64,000 nucleotides of DNA from Tribonema minus (taxonomy: Eukaryota > Sar > Xanthophyceae > Tribonematales > Tribonemataceae), in contig JAFCMP010000024.1 of the NCBI GenBank assembly GCA_017506865.1, positions 434,001-498,000 of the forward strand. The letters are read 5' to 3'. Position 1 is the stretch's first letter. Every line of letters starts with the position of its first letter. The notes beneath the pieces were generated by a model, which had not been told where the DNA came from, ran no database searches, and saw nothing but the letters and a program-made list of their open reading frames with translations. The translations under genes and the position numbers were made by a program. This document shows positions 34,206-47,600 of the stretch, one piece after another.

Positions 34206-35089
34206 GCACTACAAGCCGCACATGAGAGAGCACTGTCGCATACAACGCTTTAGAGCACTTAACTTGACTGCCGCTCGGCTGCACACAATGGGCACCGAAG
34301 CACCAGATCCGAGCCACTTGGCGTGCACCAGCGCCACCGCGCTGCACGGCCGGCACGCTCGTTTACCGCTGCTGTGCAGTACTGAGGCGACGGTTACTGC
34401 CAGTATTCCGACTGACCAAAGCGAAAGTGACACAGGGGGATGTGCAGAAGTGGGGTGGTCCCCCTCTGCGCGGACATACCTGCATGCCTAGCCTTCCTTC
34501 ACGAGCGGCGTGCAAGGACTTCGTCATTCAAGGACTTTGTCATGCGGGCCGCGTCGGGCGTGTTCAGGCGTATGCCGTGCCCGTTTTACAGAAGCCAGGC
34601 GCTTGGCGGCTCTGGGAATAGACATTCTGTTGCAGATTCGGTCGCAACGTCGCAGTCAATGGCGGCTGCCCCTCCGCCCACTCATGTACTGCTGCCGCAT
34701 GACCCACTTGCCACATTGCCAATGTGCTTGACGAATGCCAGCCCCTTTGCAATTCCTAAAGTATCACTAGTCCCCTGCGCTGCCACCCACCTTCCTGATC
34801 AGCTCGAGCACCAACTCAAAAATGCGCCTGGGAAGCTTGAGAGGCAAACACCATGCTTTGTGATTGTCATGCATGGAGATCACCTTTCAAGTGGCCCACG
34901 AACGGCACCACCACTTTAGAGGGCTTCCCTCCTGTACCCCGCGTGCAACAGCAACGCAGATGCTAAGGTAAATTCAAGCAATTTTCTTTCTAAGGCAAGG
35001 TACTGGTGTCATGTCATGCTTGCAGGTGTTGTCCAACGTCCACAGGAGAGGCTCAGGGGTGTGCTGCTGACCTGATAAAGCATGCGATT
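34206..35089. other. No supported gene
   Basis: A 159-codon plus frame at 34440-34919 has ordinary composition and no recognisable motif. It lies between two mobile elements and I do not call it. Confidence 0.5.
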
Positions 35090-35100
35090 GTACACTTGAG

Positions 35101-35215
35101 ACGTGTAGATTCTGGTTGCAAGCTGAACATCCGCTTTGTTGCGCCCGCCTGAGCAAAAATTGATCAAGAGTACACCTACAACATGGCATTTCCACAGCCA
35201 CAAGTGGAATATAAT
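35101..35215 (+). mobile_element. Second retroelement tail (family B), left part of a chimeric insert
   Basis: CACCTACAACATGGCATTTC through GTGGAATATAAT (35173-35215) is nearly identical to 51318-51362, where it forms the 3' end of a ~100 bp element with a 16 bp target duplication. Upstream parts share only blocks (GCAAGCT, CATCC). Here the tail runs straight into AT-rich DNA instead of into the target duplication. Confidence 0.75.
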
Positions 35216-36207
35216 TTATTTAATTAATTGAGGTGGTTTAATGATTGTGATTTGTTGTTTTTTTGTAGGAAATAATAGTGTTTTTTACATTTTATTTATT
35301 TGTTTATTATTTTTAACACCATCCAAATTATAATATAAATGATACCGTCTTCATTAAACGCTAATTATAAAATTATGCAATTTTAAATTTTAGTAATAGT
35401 TGTATCATCTTTAGTGGATCAAGAAATCAAGAATTAGATATGCATTAACTTTTCTTTGTCACAATTATAATTATAAAAGCGATTCATAAATGACTTCTTG
35501 CAAGCTTTCCAAGTCAAGATTTCTTCCAAAAACAAATTTTAAATGATGGTTACTTATAAAAAAATTGTTTATACTTTTCTTTGCTTTTATAATAGAAGAA
35601 AATTTATAAAACCTTTTTTTTTTTGAAAAATAAGGATAAGCCAAACGTATATTAATAAAACCTTCATAAGTAAAACGCGCTATTGTATATTAAAATTTGA
35701 AAACGACTTGGTACAATGTAGCCTTTGTTATTACCTAAAACTAAGGATTGAAACAAAATAAATGAAACCAAACTAAAAATTATAATTAAAGCTGAATTTG
35801 TAAAGCTAAAATTATAATGGAGGCTTTGAGGGTGGTTCCCCAATCTTCACACATGATAAACCTGTCATGTCTTAAATAATTTGTCGTTTATTATTAATAA
35901 TTTATAAGATCGTAATCACGTTCAAGAAAAATTTGTGCTTCTTATTTTTTTTTTGTATATACACTAGTAGGATCTCTATTCATGTTAAGTACCAAGATTA
36001 TGAGACTGTTTAGTTATAGATACTAGATTTACGCGTAATGCTGACTTTTTTACGCATTCTAGAAATCTAAATCTTTTTTTCTTGTCATAAATTCAGTAAA
36101 CCCAACAAAAAGTTTTTCGTATAATAAGATACCAAATTGGCGAATCTATTACGCTAAGTACTACAAAAAAATAAAACCATAGAACCAATAAATAGTCCTT
36201 AAATAAT
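35216..36207. other. AT-rich island, ~992 bp, probable organelle-derived or foreign insert
   Basis: The composition is very AT-rich (visibly three quarters or more A+T) in a window that is otherwise GC-rich, and both edges are abrupt. No long ORF exists and I could not recognise a tRNA, rRNA or organellar gene. The left edge is the exact end of family-B tail; the right edge is AAAAGTACACTTGAG. The block GTACACTTGAG occurs at 35090-35100 and again at 36212-36222, so tail plus island look like one insertion. Mitochondrial or plastid origin is inference from composition only. Confidence 0.7.
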
Positions 36208-36413
36208 AAAAGTACACTTGAGTGGGGGGGGGGGCACATGGAGGAGGACGTAGGGGAGGACCCCGAGATGCCATTTGGCGGCGGCGGCGTTTGAGTGGTT
36301 GTCGTTGCGACACTTTCAGACTGTCATACGACATGTAGATTCCTTACAGCTAGATGCCAATCATCTGGGCTTTTTCGCGCCCTGAGCGAGAATTAATAAA
36401 AAGTACACTTGAG
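36208..36413 (+). mobile_element. Truncated LINE tail with 15 bp target-site duplication
   Basis: The tail (36223-36398) begins in the G-run and ends TTAATA. It is flanked by perfect AAAAGTACACTTGAG at 36208-36222 and 36399-36413. This is clear target-primed insertion, later than or together with the AT-rich insert. Confidence 0.9.
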
Positions 36414-38256
36414 CACACCCAGTCCTCGATTCCTCTTGGGGGGCACCGAGGCCACTCCAGGTGACGCGCCACGAAACGGTCCCGTAACCGAAAACGCATT
36501 GGACCTCGTCACATACCTGTAGAGGTAGACCAGCACGGCAAGAGACAAGCGCCAACTGAAGCACGTGCTGTGTGCTGGCGAGCGTGCCATCGGCAAGGAC
36601 GAGGCTGCCAACACGGAGGGAGTGTTGGCAGGAGTAAGCCCGCGCGTTGCTGCAGCGTAGGAGAGGGGCCTGATGGCCCGTATTGAGGCTCTGCCCAATG
36701 TGGTGCAGGACTTCGAGGAGAGGTCCATCGCCATGCTGGGGAGCGACGAAAATAATGGAGAAGGTGGGTAGCAGGCTCCGCGGCAGCAGCAATGAAGCCT
36801 GTTGGCGTAGCTGTGCTTTACCGTCAGTGTAACAAATGACATGAACTGCGCTCACCTGATGAGGAAAGCCGCACGGACAAGCAGCATGGATGCTGTCTAT
36901 CTATTGGCTTTGATGATTGTGCTTCAATTTGTTGCCAACTTCTCCCTCGCGCAACTCACGTCGACAAGCGGTAGCAACGTCCGGACCTCGTGTAATGTTC
37001 CTCTCCAGCAGTTCTTTGGCTTCTTCGTTGTCCTACTCAGCAGGATGATGAGAAAGCTACAAATAGCAAGTACGTGGCAGTCTCGACTTATATATTGTAT
37101 TCACATTTGTGCATGTTTAAGCTAAACGCTGCACACATGGAGCACATATATAGTGCTACAGCGCCAGCCAGTGTCAGCCATGCCGAGCGACACAAAAAGG
37201 GTGACTATCCTCATGTGTCATGTGCAACAATGGAGTTGCTGCTGTAGTGACAGGACAACACAGTGCCTGAAGCACTGCTTGGACGCAATGAGACGCAGTG
37301 GCCTCTGCACATGATCTACACAAGCTATTGGACACGCTTTTCTTTAGAGCGCATGCCATGCAGTGCATGCGCATTGCCCTTGCTACACCGCTGGATCTGA
37401 AAATTCAAGGTGCAATCGTCCTCTGACGCACGTGGGCTTCTGAGTCACCAGCACTCAGGTGCCGGTGTGTAGTGCGCGTTGTTCAGCATGTCGCCATTGC
37501 AAGCACGTACTTGTACAGTATGTGTGTCATTACTTGTACTGGCCCCGGATGTTACGAGAACTGCCACATACTTCCACAACGCGTGCAGCACAAGCCTTGC
37601 AGCACCTAGCACCGAACAATCCCCCGAAGGCCTCTCGCGAGATGCGCGGCATCAGTGCCCCGCGCACGTGCTCATATTGCACTTGAAGTTTGCCTCGGCA
37701 GCGCTCGACCCGCCCCACAGGCAACAAGCATCGCGCCTCAGAGAGATGCGCCTGCACCTTGACGCTTGTGCGCCGTTCAGAGAGAGCACGCGCGAATGCC
37801 GTACGCAGTGCGGCGCCCCGCGCGGTGACATCGGTGCCGTCTCCTGCGGCAGCGCTCGGTAGGCGCTGAGCACTGCGCATTGCTTATCGTGCGTGCCGCA
37901 CTTGCAGTCGCCCCCGCGCGTTCAAGGCAGCGCACATGACTGCCTGTTGTCGCGCGCCTTGTTGCCGCTGTTGCTGCTACAGGGAGCGCGGGCGGCAGCG
38001 CCAAAACCCAGCGCGGCAGCGCTGCAGCACTGCTCAGTAGCATGTACGTAATGGCTTTGTCATCATGTTGAATGTGGGATAGGGTCTAAGGTTAGGGTCA
38101 TGGTCAGGGTTCGGCGATGCGCTCTGCGCGCGGTCGCGCCTGTGCGGCGCTGCGGGCGGTCCGGGGCGCGGCACGGCAGACACGCGGCGGCTGACGTAAA
38201 CTCACTTCAATCCTACCCCCTACTCTGGGCATGCGCCTCCGTGCTGCGCCATAGCC
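36414..38256. other. Gene-free spacer upstream of the calcium ATPase
   Basis: Open frames on the minus strand at 36361-36855 overlap the LINE tail and have no recognisable motifs. A telomere-like TAGGGTCTAAGGTTAGGGTC lies near 38080-38105. Otherwise nothing could be supported; the ATPase promoter should lie near 38.1-38.25 kb. Confidence 0.5.
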
Positions 38257-38634
38257 ATGCGCCACCGCGTCTCCCGTAGTCAGAGCCGCGGGCCCCTGCT
38301 ACGCTTTGATGCCGCCATGAGACGACCGCGCCGCGCCGCCGCTGCTGCGCAGCGCTGCCGCCAGCGCCGCGGCTCAGCAGCACGTCAAACCCAACGCAGC
38401 GCCGCACGTGAGGCCGAAGCTCCAGCGGCCGCAGCGGCGTCGGCGCCCAGCACCCCCCTCAATACCCTCCTGTGCATACATGCATACCACCCACACGCGT
38501 CCGCGACACTCAGTCCTCGCGCACACGTGAACCGCCAACGCTGACACCGCCACACACATGCTGTCACGCCGCCGCAGGAGGCTCATCATCAGATCGCGGC
38601 GCCGACAGCTACGGCGGCAGCGGCGCGCCGCCGC

Positions 38635-38674
<40 letters not shown>

Positions 38675-41600
38675 CGCGGGGCACCGCAAGAGCTCCCTGC
38701 CGATCCCCGTGGTCACCGCAGATAAACTGTTGGGTCTTGTGACGTCTGCGCAGGAGGCCAAGGAGAACAAGGAGCGCCTCGAGAAGCAGTTCGGGGGGAC
38801 GCTCAAGTTGGCTGCAGGGCTGGGGGTTGACCTCATCACGGGCCTCACGCCGGACCAGGTCATCAGCCAGCGCGAGAAGTTCGGCAACAACTGCTTCCCG
38901 GAGCCGCCCATGAAGGTATGTATTGCTGTCAGGAGGGTATGTATCGCTTCTGTGTGAAACGTTATCACGGGGCCAGGCCGTCCGCTAGGGGGGAAAGTTT
39001 GGCAGCAGCTGCTTCTGCGCCGCCCATGAAGGGGTGCATGTAGGTATTGGTGAATGAGTATGCAGGTATGCAAGCTTGGGTATCAGCGTGGACCTGATTG
39101 CCGGGCTCATGCTGGGCGAGATGATGTGAACGCGCAGATGTTTTTTGGCGACAGCTGCTTCCTCGGAGCCACATATGAAGGTGTGCACGTATCTCATACA
39201 AGTTGGTTTGGGGAAGTGGTACATCGGATATGTACTGCATGTAGGTATGGCAAATGGAGCCATGCATGCGTGTATGCACTTCAAGTGTCCACTTCAAAGA
39301 AGTAGGTTCAGGAACGGTATGGTGAATGGTGGGTATGCATAGGCTCATGCCCGACTTGATCATCGAGCAGGATGAGAGGTTCGCCTGTCACTGCCCCATG
39401 CTAAGTTTGCAGGTGCATACGGCAACTAGTACCCAACAAGTATGATCAACAGCATGGAGGGTGAGTGGGTAAGTGGAAGTAGCACCAAAGGGGCCGCAAA
39501 TGGCACGGACGTATGCGAGTGCCGTCAGCAGCCGTGCGCATGAGTTAGCTGTATGCAAAGATGTTTGAAACATCATGTTTCAACCCCCGTTCCCCAATCT
39601 CACCCCCTGCACCTCTCTCCGCCACCGCAACGCCGCGGCCGCGGGGCTCACTGAAGCTCTTGTAGGAGCCCTTAGTGACACATGCTCAAGCGCTGACCGC
39701 CACCGCGAACCGATACCTTCAGTTTCCCGCCTTGTAGTATCCCCTCACTGTCCTCCGTACTGCTGCTGCGCGCCGCCGCCGCCGCCGCCGCAGGGCTTCC
39801 TCGAGCTCGTTGTGGACGCGTTCAACGACACCATCCTCATGGTGCTGATCGCTGCCGCGGTGTCAGCAATGGCAGCGATCAGCAATGCCCCCAAACGATA
39901 CCTTCAGCTGATCTCACCACTACTCTCCATTGGCTCACCGGCCTCGTTGTTGTTGCTGCGCCCCGCCGCCGCCGCCGCCGCCGCCGCCACTGCAGGGCTT
40001 CCTCAAGCTCTTCTTGGAGGCGTTCAACGACACCATCCTCATGGTGCTGATCGCTGCCGCGGTCGTCTCGCTCATCATCGGCATCGTGGAGGAGCCCGGG
40101 CACGGGTGGATAGAGGGCACGGCAATCCTCATCGCGGTGCTCATCGTGGCGTTTGTCACCGCCGGCAACGACTACTCCAAGGAGCTCCAGTTCCGCGCGC
40201 TGGAGAAGTCGAGCGAGGAGTCGGAGCGCGCGCTCGTGCTGCGGCACGGCGAGACGCTGCAGGTGCGACTCTCCCGCTGCATAACTTTGGCACACCACAC
40301 AACTATATATAGTATGTATGCTATATTTGCTTCGAACGAAATTAACTGATCGCTAGTAAATAGTACTTTGACGGCCATAGGAGTTCGGGCACACGCTCAT
40401 GCTGTGGCACGGCGAGACACTGCAGGTGTGACTCTCCGCTGCACAACTTCAACAAGGCACAACAACTATGGAGCAAATGAATATTTGAATGATCGACAAA
40501 AAGTGGTAGTGTGATGGCCAGAGGAGTACGTGCGCCCGCTTGCGACCCGTGGCGTGCAACGGCGACAGTCCGCAAGTCCCCCGTACCGTATGCACGTATA
40601 CTACGCTATGCATACCCATGCCTGCCTCTGTCATGCACACGCGTGAATCAGTCGCACGCAGCCGCCGCGGCTGAGTGACCTGTCGTCCTTGAAGGCGAGG
40701 GCATCAAGGTCAACAAACTCGGACGCACCTCCCTATGTTGTACTGTTTGACTCGTGGCCAATTGCTGCAGCAGCGGCGACCACGGTTATTGGTGGAAGGC
40801 ACTTGCGGCTAACCATCCCTTGTCACCTAGAGCTCTACGATCTTTTGATTTGTTTTCATACATACTCTCATGCAATGCTTCTCACCTGAGTGACGCCCTG
40901 CCTTGGTCGCATTGCGCCCTGCAGTGCCACCCCGATGAGCTGGTGGTTGGCGACGTGGTGATGCTCAAGGCTGGGGACTCCATCCCCGCGGACGGCATCA
41001 TCTTCGAGGGCGAGGGCGTCAGGTCTAACGAGTCAGGCCTCACGGGCGAGCCCGATGACCTCGACAAGCGGCCAGATGGCAAGAACCCCTTCGTGTTCTC
41101 CTCCTGCCTCATCACAGAGGTGAGACGAAGTACCGGTAGTGCAGACTAGGCTGCTGCATTGAAGCAAACTTTTCGATTGCATAGGCAACTAGGCCACCCG
41201 GCCTCCCTTGGGCCTTTGTGAATACAGTCCATGAGTACCAGATTACTCGGTGTGTCACACATCACTTCAAGTTACAGTACCTGGGCAAAAGTGGCCCTCT
41301 GTGCCTCCACGTGCCTCGTCAAGGAGGCGGGATGACAGGGGGGGGGGGGAGGGGTGAGCGCTGTCATGTGGTGTGGCAAGCAGTCCGACGTCGACAACCC
41401 CCTTCCTGTTCTTTGGTGCCTCGTCACACGGAGGTGAGAATGTTGAGCAGTGTCACGCGAGCACATGTACGCCATTGAGTGTACTGCGCGACCGCGAAGT
41501 GTCCTCGGCGTTGTCCGTGTCTTTGTCGTGGAAATTGCAGTTTTGAGGCGCTGTCACCTGTGCTCACAGCCCCAACGCCGCGGCACAAACAGCCCTCCTC

Positions 41601-44600
41601 GCTTGCGTCCCTTAGAGATACAGGTCCTCGAGCACCTCAATAGGATGGTGTGCGGAACAGCGGGGGAACCTGGAGTGGCGGGTACAGCTCATCACAGAGA
41701 GGCTTTGGGCTAGGATTAGGATTTAGAGTTGAGGTTAGGGTTGGGAGGCTGAGGGTTGAGGTCAGGGTTGGGTTAGGGTTAGGGTTATGGTTGTGCAGAA
41801 CACATGCATCCCCGGGCAGTACTGCCCTGCCCTGTCGCAGTGTGCCATGCGCGCATTGCTTTGCTCATGTGCGAATTGAAGAATACTAGGCCAATCAGAG
41901 CTTCTGTTGTGCCCCAGAAACGTGCATCCCAGCAAAAGCACCCCCCCTCTCATCATGGTGTGCCATGATCACCCATCGTGGTACGCTGTGAGCACCTCAC
42001 ACGCCTTACCCTCTGTCCCAACCCTGTGCTGCTGAGCATGACCACTGCCCTGCACGGCCGCACCCAACCCCTCTAACACTGACCCCCCCCCCCCCCCCCC
42101 CCCCCCTTCCCCTCTGCCCCCCCCCGCCCCCAGGTGGGCAACTCCTCCGACGCCAAGATCCTGGTGACGGCCGTCGGCGAGCGGTCCGAGTGGGGCAAGA
42201 TCCGCGCCACGCTGACGTCGGAGCCCACGGAGACGCCGCTGCAGGTCAAGCTCGACGCGATGGCGACCATGATCGGCTACGTCGGCGTCGGCTTCGCCGT
42301 GTGCACGTTCGTCGTGCTCGTCATCATGATCTGGGCGCGCCACGGCGGGCAGGACGTGCTGCAGCGTGAGTTCAAGTTAAAGTTGACGTTGAGGTTGAAG
42401 CTGTGCCGCGCGTGCGTGCGCTGCGCCGTGCCCGTGGTCGTGATATGCGGGCAATACAGCGTGAGTGTAAGTTGAAGTTGAGGTTGAAGTTTGCCGTGTA
42501 TACGATCGTCGTGCTTGTCATCATGATCTGGGCGCGCCACGGCGGGCATGACGTGCTGCAGCATGAGTTCAAGTTGAAGCTGAAGCTGAAGTTAAGGCTC
42601 GCCGCGTGGCTGGCGCTGTGTCGCGCTCGTCATCATGATCTGGGCGCGCCACGGCGGGCAGGACGTGCTGCAGCGTGAGTTCAAGTTGAAGTTGAAGTTG
42701 AAATGGTGCTTGCGTCGCATCGCGCTCGTTGGCGTGATTCGGGCGCGCCTTGCAGGCCATGAGTGCAAGTTCAAGTTAAAGTTGAGGCACGCAGCGCGCG
42801 CGGCCCGCGCTCGTCGTCGTGATTGCGGGCCTGCGAGGTTGCAGGCAGGTGTGTGATGCAGCGGCGCGCATGTTGAAGTTGGCGTTGAAGAGTTGGAGCG
42901 CGCTTGCGCTTCGTCGCGCTCGTTGCCGTGATTTGGGCACGCGCTTGTGGGCAAGACGTGTTGCAGCGGCATGCGCCTTGAAGTTGAAGTTGAAGCTTGG
43001 AGCGCCTCCCCGTGCGCAACATCACTATTTCTGCGGGCATCATTGAGGCCCTCTGTGCACCCAGTATAGCGGGGCCCAATCCCTAGGCCATAATGCGCGC
43101 CATCACACGCAATAGTGAAATATATTTCCCTCTAATTGTGACCCCACGCATATGCTCGCGCTCGCAGGCATCAGCGAGGCGTTCATCATCTGCGTTAACC
43201 AACGTTGCAGCGGCGATTCCCCCAGGGCCTGCTGCTCGCCCTCACATATTCAATTGAAGTTCCCCTCTAATCATGACGCCATGCATATCCTTGTGCACGC
43301 AGGCATTGTGGAGGCCTTCATCATCTGCGTGACCATCATCGTGGTGGCGATCCCCGAGGGCCTGCCGCTGGCGGTTACCATCTCCCTCGCCTACAGCACG
43401 CGCAAGATGTACAAGGACCAGAACCTCATACGCGTGCTCGCCGCGTGCGAGACCATGGGCAACGCCACCAACATCTGCAGGTGAGAAAGGGGGCCGGGGT
43501 GCACGGCGGGGAGTTGAAGTTGGTGCACTGTGCTTCACGTTGATGTTGGTATGGAAGTTGTAGCCTCAAACGAGAAGATTGTTGAAAAAAAAAAAAAAAT
43601 GACAACCTCAACCGCATTAGCGCCGCGCGCGAGACCATGGGCAATGCGACCAACATCTGCAGGTAAGGATGGGGAGCGTGCTGCACGGAAGGTAGTGAAG
43701 TTTGTTGTTTGTGACTCATGTTGAAGTTGGTATAGAAGTGCCAGCCTCGCACGAGCACATGATCAAAAATAAGAACCTCATACGCGTGCTCGCCGCGTGC
43801 GAGACCATGGGCAATGCCACCAACATCTGCAGGTGAGGAGGGCGGCGGGGAGTTGAGGTTAGCATTGTGCTTCATGTTAAAGCTGGTATGGAAGTTGTAG
43901 ACTTTTGAACGAGAAGATGGCTGATTATGACAACCTCATATGCGTCCTCACCGCGTGCGAGACCATGGGCAACGCCACCAACATCTGCAGGTGAGAGGAG
44001 CACCGCGCGCAGCGGGCAGCCAACCCTAAACCAAAATCAAGAGGGGGACCCTGGCCTGAGCCGGATGGCTGTCGTGGAGTGCTGGGCTCGCGATGAACAC
44101 GTTCCCGCATCGCCTTCTTTGAACATCACACTAACGCCCCCCTTCATCATAGCCGATCTCCCCCCGCCCCCCCCCCTTTGCGCCAACAGCGACAAGATGG
44201 GGACGCTCACCATGAACCAGATGACCACTGTCAAGAGCCGGTTTGACGAAAAGCCCGTTGCCGCATTGCCTGCCACCCATCACACAAACACCCCTCTTCA
44301 CCATATGCCCTGCCCTCCCCCCCCCCCCCCCCGCGCGCCTCACGCCATCAGCGACAAGACGGGGACGCTGACCATGAATCAGATGACCGTCGTGGAGGGC
44401 TGGTTCGGCGACAAGCAGGTGCCTGCAGACGCGCTGCGCACGGCGGGTATAATTCCCTCCGAGGTGCTGGACCTCGTGACACAGAACTGCTCCATCAACA
44501 GGAGCTGCGAGGTGCACTTCAAGGTGAGACTTCGAGTTGCCCTCCGGGGGGTTAGGTTTAGGGATAGGGTATGGGTTAGGGTTGGACGAGGTGCTGGACC

Positions 44601-47600
44601 TCGTCACACAGAACTGCTCTATCAATAGGAGCTGTAAGTTGCACTTCAAGGTGAGACGTGCCCGGCCGATGCCCTCATATCAGCGCTGTGAACGCGCGGC
44701 AGCCGTGATTTGCAGAAGATGGCGAGCATGTGGTGTTAGTGCATCACCGACGTGTGGGCCTCGTTGCAGTGTACCCACATGCAGCAGTGCTCGGGCTTTG
44801 CAGGCCGCACGCATGTAGTGTGCGACGCGAGCGCGTCTGATGTGGTCTACCCAGCCTCGTGGGAGTGCTGCATCAGCTTAGGGTTAGGGTTAGGGTTAGG
44901 ATTAGGGTTAGGGTTAGGGTTAGGGTTAGGGTTAGAGGCATGCTTGACGTCGTCGCGCGCCGAGCATGCCACGGCGCAGCTAGAGCCCTGTCTGTACTAG
45001 AGGTACTGTGCTTGCTGCATGAAGTTTGCACGCCAACAGGCTATGCGGAGGACGTTACTGTGTAACAGATACCCTTCCCGCGCATCCCTCCACCCCCATG
45101 CCCTACCCCTCGTCCTCAACCCCAACCCTGCACCAATCTGTGAACCCTCATCCCCCCGACCCCGACCCTAACTCAGACGCCCCCCCCCACCTCCCCCCCC
45201 CCCCACCCCAGGACGAGCACGGCAAGGTCCTGCACAAGCCCAAGGTCATCGGCAGCGCGACCGAGGGCGCGCTCGTCATCCTCACCACCGACTGGGGCTT
45301 CAACGTGGTGACGCTTAAGAAGGCGCTCTTCGACCCCGCCGTGGACCGCGAGTACCCCTTCAACTCCGCCAAGAAGCGCTCCTCCGTGCTCGTCGCACGC
45401 AAGGACGGAGGCGGCGGCGGCGGCGTGCGCCTGTACTGCAAGGGCGCGTCGGAGCGCGTGCTGGGCGACTGCGCGTTCATCACGGGTGCGGCCCTGGCCC
45501 TAACCCTCGTTTCAAACCTACAGTTTCTTGTGATGAACGTGACCGTAATCCTAGCCGTAACCCCAAACACCAACGCGAGATGCTTACTCTAAGAACGGTG
45601 TGCACCTGTACTGCAAGGGCGCCTCGGAGCGCGTGCTCGGGCGACTGCGCGTCCACTCCCGTACTCTTGTGTACGCGGTTGCGCACCCGCACCGCGCTTG
45701 CCGCAAACGCCCCCCCCCTCCCGCCCCCCCCCCGGGCCTCTAAATGCTGCGCAGGCCCCGACGGCACGCCGTAGCCGCTGACCGTGCACAAGCGCCACGA
45801 GCTCGATGAGATGATCTTTGGCATGGTGGACCGCGCGCTGCGCACCATCTGCTTCAACTAACTTTAACCCTAGCCCTAGGCCTATCCCTAACTCCGATAA
45901 GATGATAATGTGATAAGATGATAATGTGAGACTCAAACCCCCCCCCCCCCCTCCCCTCTATACGCTGCGCAGGCCCCGACGGCAAGCCGCAGCCGCTGAC
46001 CACGCACAAGCGCCACGAGCTCGACGAGATGATCTTTGGCATGGCGGACCACACACCATCTGCCTCAACTAACCCTTACCCTAGCCCTAACCCTAACCCT
46101 AACTCTTGAGATGATAGTTTGAAACTCACGAACCGCCCTTCGCCGCGCGTTGCGCAGACCCCGACGGAAAGCCACAGCCGCTCACCGCGCACAAACGCCA
46201 CGAGCTCGACGAGATGATATTCGGCATGGCGGATCGCGCGCTGCGCACCATCTGCCTCGCACACAAGGACTACGCGGGCACCGCGGAGCTGCCCGCGGGC
46301 TGGGAGACGGCGTCGCCGGACTCGGACGACATGGTCTGCGACGCGATCGTAGGCATCATGGACCCGCTGCGGCCCGAGGTGAGCTGTTGCACATCGACAG
46401 TTACATGTGGCAGTTGAACTTTGCCACTTTTGCACTTCACGGGTAGTGAATGAATTCAAGGATTTATTGCACGTGTGCGCATGCAACGGCCGAGTACACA
46501 GCATACCAGCCGGCCTCTTGTGGGGCCTTCAGTACAGGTACATCACTATATCCATGAAGTCATATAGTGACTACTTAGGTGGCGACGCCGAAACAGCCAG
46601 CGGGGACGTCAAGCGCACTGCATGGCACGCGACGCGCCCTCGCTGACCCTACCCCTTACCTAAGGGCAAGGTAATCCCAACCCTGGTCCTGATGTTCACC
46701 CTGAGGTTGATCCTATCCCCGATCCTTCCCGATCCTCACCCTGAGCAATGACGCCATGCACACGCGCCCGGCTGCCCCCGCGCCGCTGCAGGCGCGGAAA
46801 GCCGCCGTCACGTGCCTGCGTGGTGGTCCCTAACCCTTGCGCTAACCCAAACGTTCAAACCCTAGCCCTAGCCCTAGCCCTGAACCCAACTCTCACGCAG
46901 CCGCAATTCATGCCCTAGGTCTGCCGCTGAGCGGGCAGCCGCCCCCCTACACGCATGCGCTGCTGAAGGTGCAGGAGGCCGCCGCCACGGTGCAGCGCGC
47001 GCACGTTGTGGTTCGCATAGCGGCTGGTGACCTAACCCTAGCCTAACCCTACCCTAGCCCTAGCTTCAACCCCCCTCCTAGCCCTAGCCCTAGCCCTAAG
47101 CAGCGACGCCACGCCATCTTGCCTCAGGTGAAGGAGGTCATCGCCACAGCGCAGCACGCACGCATGCTGGTGCCCATGGTGGCTGGTGTAGAACCTCACC
47201 CTAATCTCAATCCTTCCCTAGCCCTGGCTTCAACCCCCCCTCCTGGCCCTAACGCCGCCACTTAAGCAGCGACGCCGCGCAATCATTACCGCAGGTGAAG
47301 GAGGCCGTCGCAACTGCGCAGAGCGCGGGCGTGATGGTGCGCATGGTAACTTACAACCCTAGTTCAACCCTACCCCTGCCCTAGCATCAACCCTCCTCCT
47401 TGCCTAAACCTGCAACTAGGTAAGCAGCGATGCCACTGACCAACGATGCCACGCGTGTGCTACCGCAGGTGAAGGAGGCCGTCGCGACTGCGCAGCGCGC
47501 GGGCGTGATGGTGCGCATGGTGACGGGCGACAACATCCACACCGCCAAGGCCATCGCGCGCGACTGCGGCATCCTGCGCGAGGGCGGCGTCGCTCTCGAG

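Noticed and set aside
34440-34919. 159-codon plus-strand ORF
   Set aside because: No motif, ordinary composition, no decoy-edge signature or partner exons.
35216-36207. tRNA or organellar protein gene inside the AT-rich island
   Set aside because: I found no cloverleaf or recognisable reading frame by eye; only the composition suggests an organelle.
36361-36855. 164-codon minus-strand ORF
   Set aside because: Its C-terminus is read from the LINE tail and the rest has no family signal; probably chance.
42400-42980. Decoy exon ends as extra coding exons of the ATPase
   Set aside because: They lack acceptors, repeat M3-end codons already supplied, and the phases work perfectly without them.
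44876-44938. A true chromosome end
   Set aside because: The array lies inside an intron with the same gene continuing in frame on both sides; it is interstitial.
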